A stretch of 34,736 bases of DNA, from positions 1 to 34,736 of the forward strand of contig JAUXFX010000011.1 in assembly GCA_030622635.1 (NCBI GenBank), in the 5' to 3' direction. This DNA is from Bacteroidota bacterium (GTDB taxonomy: Bacteria; Bacteroidota; Bacteroidia; Bacteroidales; JADFUO01). A program made the translations under genes and the position numbers. A model generated the notes under the pieces. The model searched no databases and was not told where the DNA came from. It worked only from the letters and a program-made list of their open reading frames with translations. Positions 32,298 to 34,736 of this stretch are shown here, in pieces. Numbering within the stretch: the stretch's first letter is position 1; every line of letters begins with the position of its first letter.

Positions 32298-32379
32298 GTC
32301 CATACGGACTCCTTTCAGTCGTCGGCAGTAGGTGATTAATGAAAACTGAAGACCGAAGACTGGGGACTGAAGACTGATA
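32298..32379. repeat. Intergenic repeat word and ACTGAAG heptamers upstream of the ClC gene
   Basis: The 23 bp at 32298-32320 repeat 10277-10299 with one mismatch (core CCATACGGACTCC, then TTTCAGTC). Downstream, 32345-32379 is a run of five 7-bp units: ACTGAAG, ACCGAAG, ACTGGGG, ACTGAAG, ACTGATA. Confidence 0.6.
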
Positions 32380-32498
32380 ATCAAAAAACTAATACTTTGC
32401 TATAAAAACAAAGTTTTACAGGATAATAGTATAACGTAGCTCAAAACTACTAACAAATATAAATAGTATTTGCAAGAAAACTAAGTGTTTTTTAATAA

Positions 32499-34277
32499 AT
32501 GAAAAAAACGTATTCACCATTAAAACGGTTTTTAATTTGGCGTATCAGACATATTAACAACAAGCAATTCATAATGATATTGAGTGTTGTGATAGGAATA
32601 TTGGCTGGATTAGGAGCTGTAATTATAAAAAATGGCGTTCATTTAATTAAAGACTTGCTTACAAGCAGTTTTGCTTTAGATTACCAAAATTATCTGTATT
32701 TTGCATATCCTACAATTGGAGTATTAATTGCTGTTCTTTATATAAGATATATAGTAAGACAACATGTGGGTCATGGTATTCCGAGTGTTTTATATGCAAT
32801 TTCAAAAAACAACGGTATTATCAAAGCACATAATATTTTTTCATCTATCATAACAAGTGTCTTTACTGTTGGTTTTGGCGGCTCGGTAGGATTGGAAGGT
32901 CCTACAGTTGCCACAGGGGCTGCAATTGGTTCAAGCCTTGGTCAGCTTTTACGTTTTAATTATAAACAAATAACTTTATTATTGGGATTAGCGAGTGCTG
33001 CTGCCATGGCAGCTATTTTTAAATCCCCGATTGCTGCTGTTGTTTTTGCTATTGAGGTTATTATGATTGACCTTACAATGGCATCAATTGTCCCTCTTTT
33101 GATTGCTTCGGCAACTGCTGTTCTGACATCTTATTTTTTCCTCGGACAAGCTGTACTCTATCCTTTTGAAATAAAAGAGGCTTTTTTGATGAAGGATATT
33201 CCATATTATATCCTACTGGGAGTTTTAGCAGGTTTAATATCAGTGTATTTCACCAAGATGTATATTTTTATTGAAGCTTCTTTTTCAAAAATTAAAAGGT
33301 GGTATACAAAATTACTTATAGGTGGAGTAATTCTTGGGGTTCTGATATTTTTCTTTCCTTCACTTTACGGTGAAGGTTACGATGCTATTAATACAAGCCT
33401 GAATGGCGATTACAGTACTTTATTTAATAATAGTATATTTTATTCATACAAAAACAGCGTTTTTATAATTATTCTTCTTTTTATATTTATTTTATTTTTT
33501 AAAGTAATTGCAACTTCCGTAACTTTTGGTGCAGGAGGTATCGGAGGTATTTTTGCACCTACTCTTTTTATGGGAGCATTTACAGGACTGTTATTTGCCT
33601 ATGTTATTAATCATTTTCAGCTTGGAAGTATTTCCGAACCTAATTTTGCATTAGTTGGTATGGGAGGGCTGATTGCAGGAGTATTGCATGCTCCGCTTAC
33701 AGCAATATTCCTCATAGCTGAAATTACCGGTGGCTATGGCTTGTTTGTCCCGCTGATGATAACAGCTACTATCTCGTATGCCACAATAAAACTTTTTGTT
33801 CCTAACTCGGTTTATACTCATCAATTGGCAAAACGCGGCGAATTGATTACTCATCATAAAGACAAAGCCGTGCTTTCGTTTATGAAAGTTGAAAAACTTA
33901 TTGAGAGGGATTTTAAAACTGTTAATCCTGATGCAACTTTACGTGATCTTGTTAAAATAATTTCCGAATCCAAACGGAATATTTTTCCTGTAATTGAAAA
34001 AGATAATACTTTTTGTGGTATAATAAGATTGGATGATATAAGAAATATTATGTTCAAACCCGAATTGTATGACACAACAAATGTTCAGAATCTTATGATT
34101 ATACCTGAAGTATATGTTGATTATGATGAGTCAATGGAGCAGGTTGCAAAAAAATTCCAGAATTCGGGTAAATATAATCTCGCTGTTTTGAAAAATGGTA
34201 AATATCTTGGCTTTATTTCAAGAGCTAATGTGTTTTCTCAATACAGGAAACTTTTAAAGTATTTTTCGGATGATTAA
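32499..34277 (+). CDS. ClC-family chloride channel/transporter with CBS domains
   Basis: The 592-residue membrane protein has about ten or more hydrophobic helices carrying the ClC signatures: HVGHGIPSVL (in place of GSGIP), GGSVGLEGPTVATGAA (the GxEGP motif, with the gating Glu retained) and GGIGGIFAPTLFMGA. Two C-terminal CBS domains follow (about 465-585: MKVEKLIERDFKTVNPDATL, MIIPEVYVDYDESM), which usually bind adenine nucleotides and regulate gating. The gating Glu favours a chloride/proton antiporter or gated channel, but the type cannot be settled by eye. No close operon partner is present. A foldback repeat starts 4 bp after its stop. Confidence 0.93.
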   Translation: MKKTYSPLKRFLIWRIRHINNKQFIMILSVVIGILAGLGAVIIKNGVHLIKDLLTSSFALDYQNYLYFAYPTIGVLIAVLYIRYIVRQHVGHGIPSVLYAISKNNGIIKAHNIFSSIITSVFTVGFGGSVGLEGPTVATGAAIGSSLGQLLRFNYKQITLLLGLASAAAMAAIFKSPIAAVVFAIEVIMIDLTMASIVPLLIASATAVLTSYFFLGQAVLYPFEIKEAFLMKDIPYYILLGVLAGLISVYFTKMYIFIEASFSKIKRWYTKLLIGGVILGVLIFFFPSLYGEGYDAINTSLNGDYSTLFNNSIFYSYKNSVFIIILLFIFILFFKVIATSVTFGAGGIGGIFAPTLFMGAFTGLLFAYVINHFQLGSISEPNFALVGMGGLIAGVLHAPLTAIFLIAEITGGYGLFVPLMITATISYATIKLFVPNSVYTHQLAKRGELITHHKDKAVLSFMKVEKLIERDFKTVNPDATLRDLVKIISESKRNIFPVIEKDNTFCGIIRLDDIRNIMFKPELYDTTNVQNLMIIPEVYVDYDESMEQVAKKFQNSGKYNLAVLKNGKYLGFISRANVFSQYRKLLKYFSDD

Positions 34278-34280
34278 CGA

Positions 34281-34425
34281 GTGTTTGTCCAGAATGTCCG
34301 ATTTCTTCGTTACGCTTGTCTTTCAAATCAGTCATCCGTACGGACTCCTGATTTTCAAGACTGCGCATTCCGATAATTATCGGAACGAACTCGAACATTC
34401 TGAACTAAACACTTACTTTATGGAC
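34281..34425. repeat. Foldback element downstream of the ClC gene
   Basis: Arms GTGTTTGTCCAGAATGT (34281-34297) and ACATTCTGAACTAAACAC (34395-34412) are near-complementary. A perfect 14-bp palindrome CCGATAATTATCGG lies at 34370-34383, and a CCGTACGGACTCCT word at 34336-34349. The element ends in ACTTTATGGAC (34415-34425), the terminal word seen at 5331 and 10486. The left arm could also serve in termination of the ClC transcript. Confidence 0.5.
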
Positions 34426-34469
34426 AGGCACTAACTAATATTGAACCTCCTTTTTCCGCACACATAAAT

Positions 34470-34495
34470 AAAATCTTGTTTTTTAACAAGTTTTA
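34470..34495. terminator. Possible bidirectional terminator
   Basis: CTTGTT (34475-34480) pairs with AACAAG (34485-34490) around a TTTT loop, extended by A and T runs on both sides. It lies 50 bp beyond the stop of the minus-strand ORF that enters from the right edge. The stem is short. Confidence 0.35.
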
Positions 34496-34545
34496 TTTCC
34501 GTTAATACCTTTTTAATTTTATCTTTTATCTTGTAGTTCACTGCG

Positions 34546-34736
34546 TTATATCTGATTTATACATTTGTTTACCAGCTCATCATCAGCAATATTCGGAAGG
34601 GTAACCTTAAGCTTTGGTTCAGTCTTCATAGCACGTTTAGCAGCAAATATTGAACCTTTATTCCTTGCCCAGCTACGACGGGCAATGCCATTATTTACGT
34701 CCCAGTAAAGCATCATTTTTATTCTTCTATCGGTGT
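34546..34736 (-). CDS. Unrecognised protein, at least its C-terminal 62 residues
   Basis: A minus-strand frame is open from the window edge to a TAA at 34546. It encodes MMLYWDVNNGIARRSWARN, then KGSIFAAKRAMKTEPKLKV and TLPNIADDELVNKCINQI. It could start at the ATG pair ending at 34716 (56 residues) or extend beyond the window. The protein is basic in its first half. I do not recognise it. Amino acid composition looks protein-like and a possible terminator follows, but support is limited. Confidence 0.4.
   Translation of the reverse strand, partial: TDRRIKMMLYWDVNNGIARRSWARNKGSIFAAKRAMKTEPKLKVTLPNIADDELVNKCINQI

Overview
The window looks like a chromosomal stretch of a low-GC member of the Bacteroidota, probably an uncultured Bacteroidales-like lineage. 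The evidence is TAnnTTTG-type -7 boxes in front of several genes, almost no Shine-Dalgarno sequences, some TTG and GTG starts, a membrane TPR protein with a C-terminal HTH, the panC-panD-flippase-radA neighbourhood, and a remnant of a type IX secretion (T9SS) sorting domain. No rRNA, tRNA, CRISPR array or intact transposase was seen.

Layout. 1-1793: the 3' part of a PIF1-like helicase gene with HRDC and HTH tails. 1944-2123: an orphan HicB-like small protein. 2197-5076 (minus): a SAM hydrolase (DUF62) and a TPR/HTH membrane protein. 5373-9138 (plus): phoH, purC, a sugar aminotransferase and a small phosphoglycosyl transferase, packed as one operon. 9127-11415 (minus): a SirB1-like protein and a nucleoside phosphorylase. 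11594-17903 (plus): cinA, a periplasmic thioredoxin-like protein, panC, panD, a YbhN-like flippase, an rfaE2-type nucleotidyltransferase and radA. 17904-18583: a non-coding junction with foldbacks and a T9SS sorting-domain relic. 18584-29481 (minus): a nine-gene defence operon. 29740-34277: a CNBD histidine kinase, exonuclease III and a ClC channel. 34278-34736: a foldback element and a partial unrecognised gene.

The centrepiece is the 10.9-kb minus-strand operon. It begins with dndC, dndD and dndE, the core of the DNA phosphorothioation (PT) machinery. It has no dndB, no local dndA and none of the usual dndFGH restriction genes. Instead, tightly coupled genes follow: a phospholipase-D-like/DEAH helicase, a 74-residue helical protein, a Rad50-like ATPase with a CxxC hook, a protein with a C-terminal AlbA_2 (Schlafen-type) domain, a four-helix membrane protein and an EEP-family nuclease. 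I infer a non-canonical PT-based antiviral system: DndCDE marks self DNA, and the helicase, hook ATPase, AlbA_2 protein and nuclease act on unmarked DNA or sense infection. Sulfur would come from a cysteine desulfurase encoded elsewhere.

The intergenic DNA is also notable. At least six intergenic loci carry short tandem repeats with the same 7-bp period but different unit sequences. Several long spacers carry foldback elements, three of them associated with the word GTCCATAAAGT or its complement.
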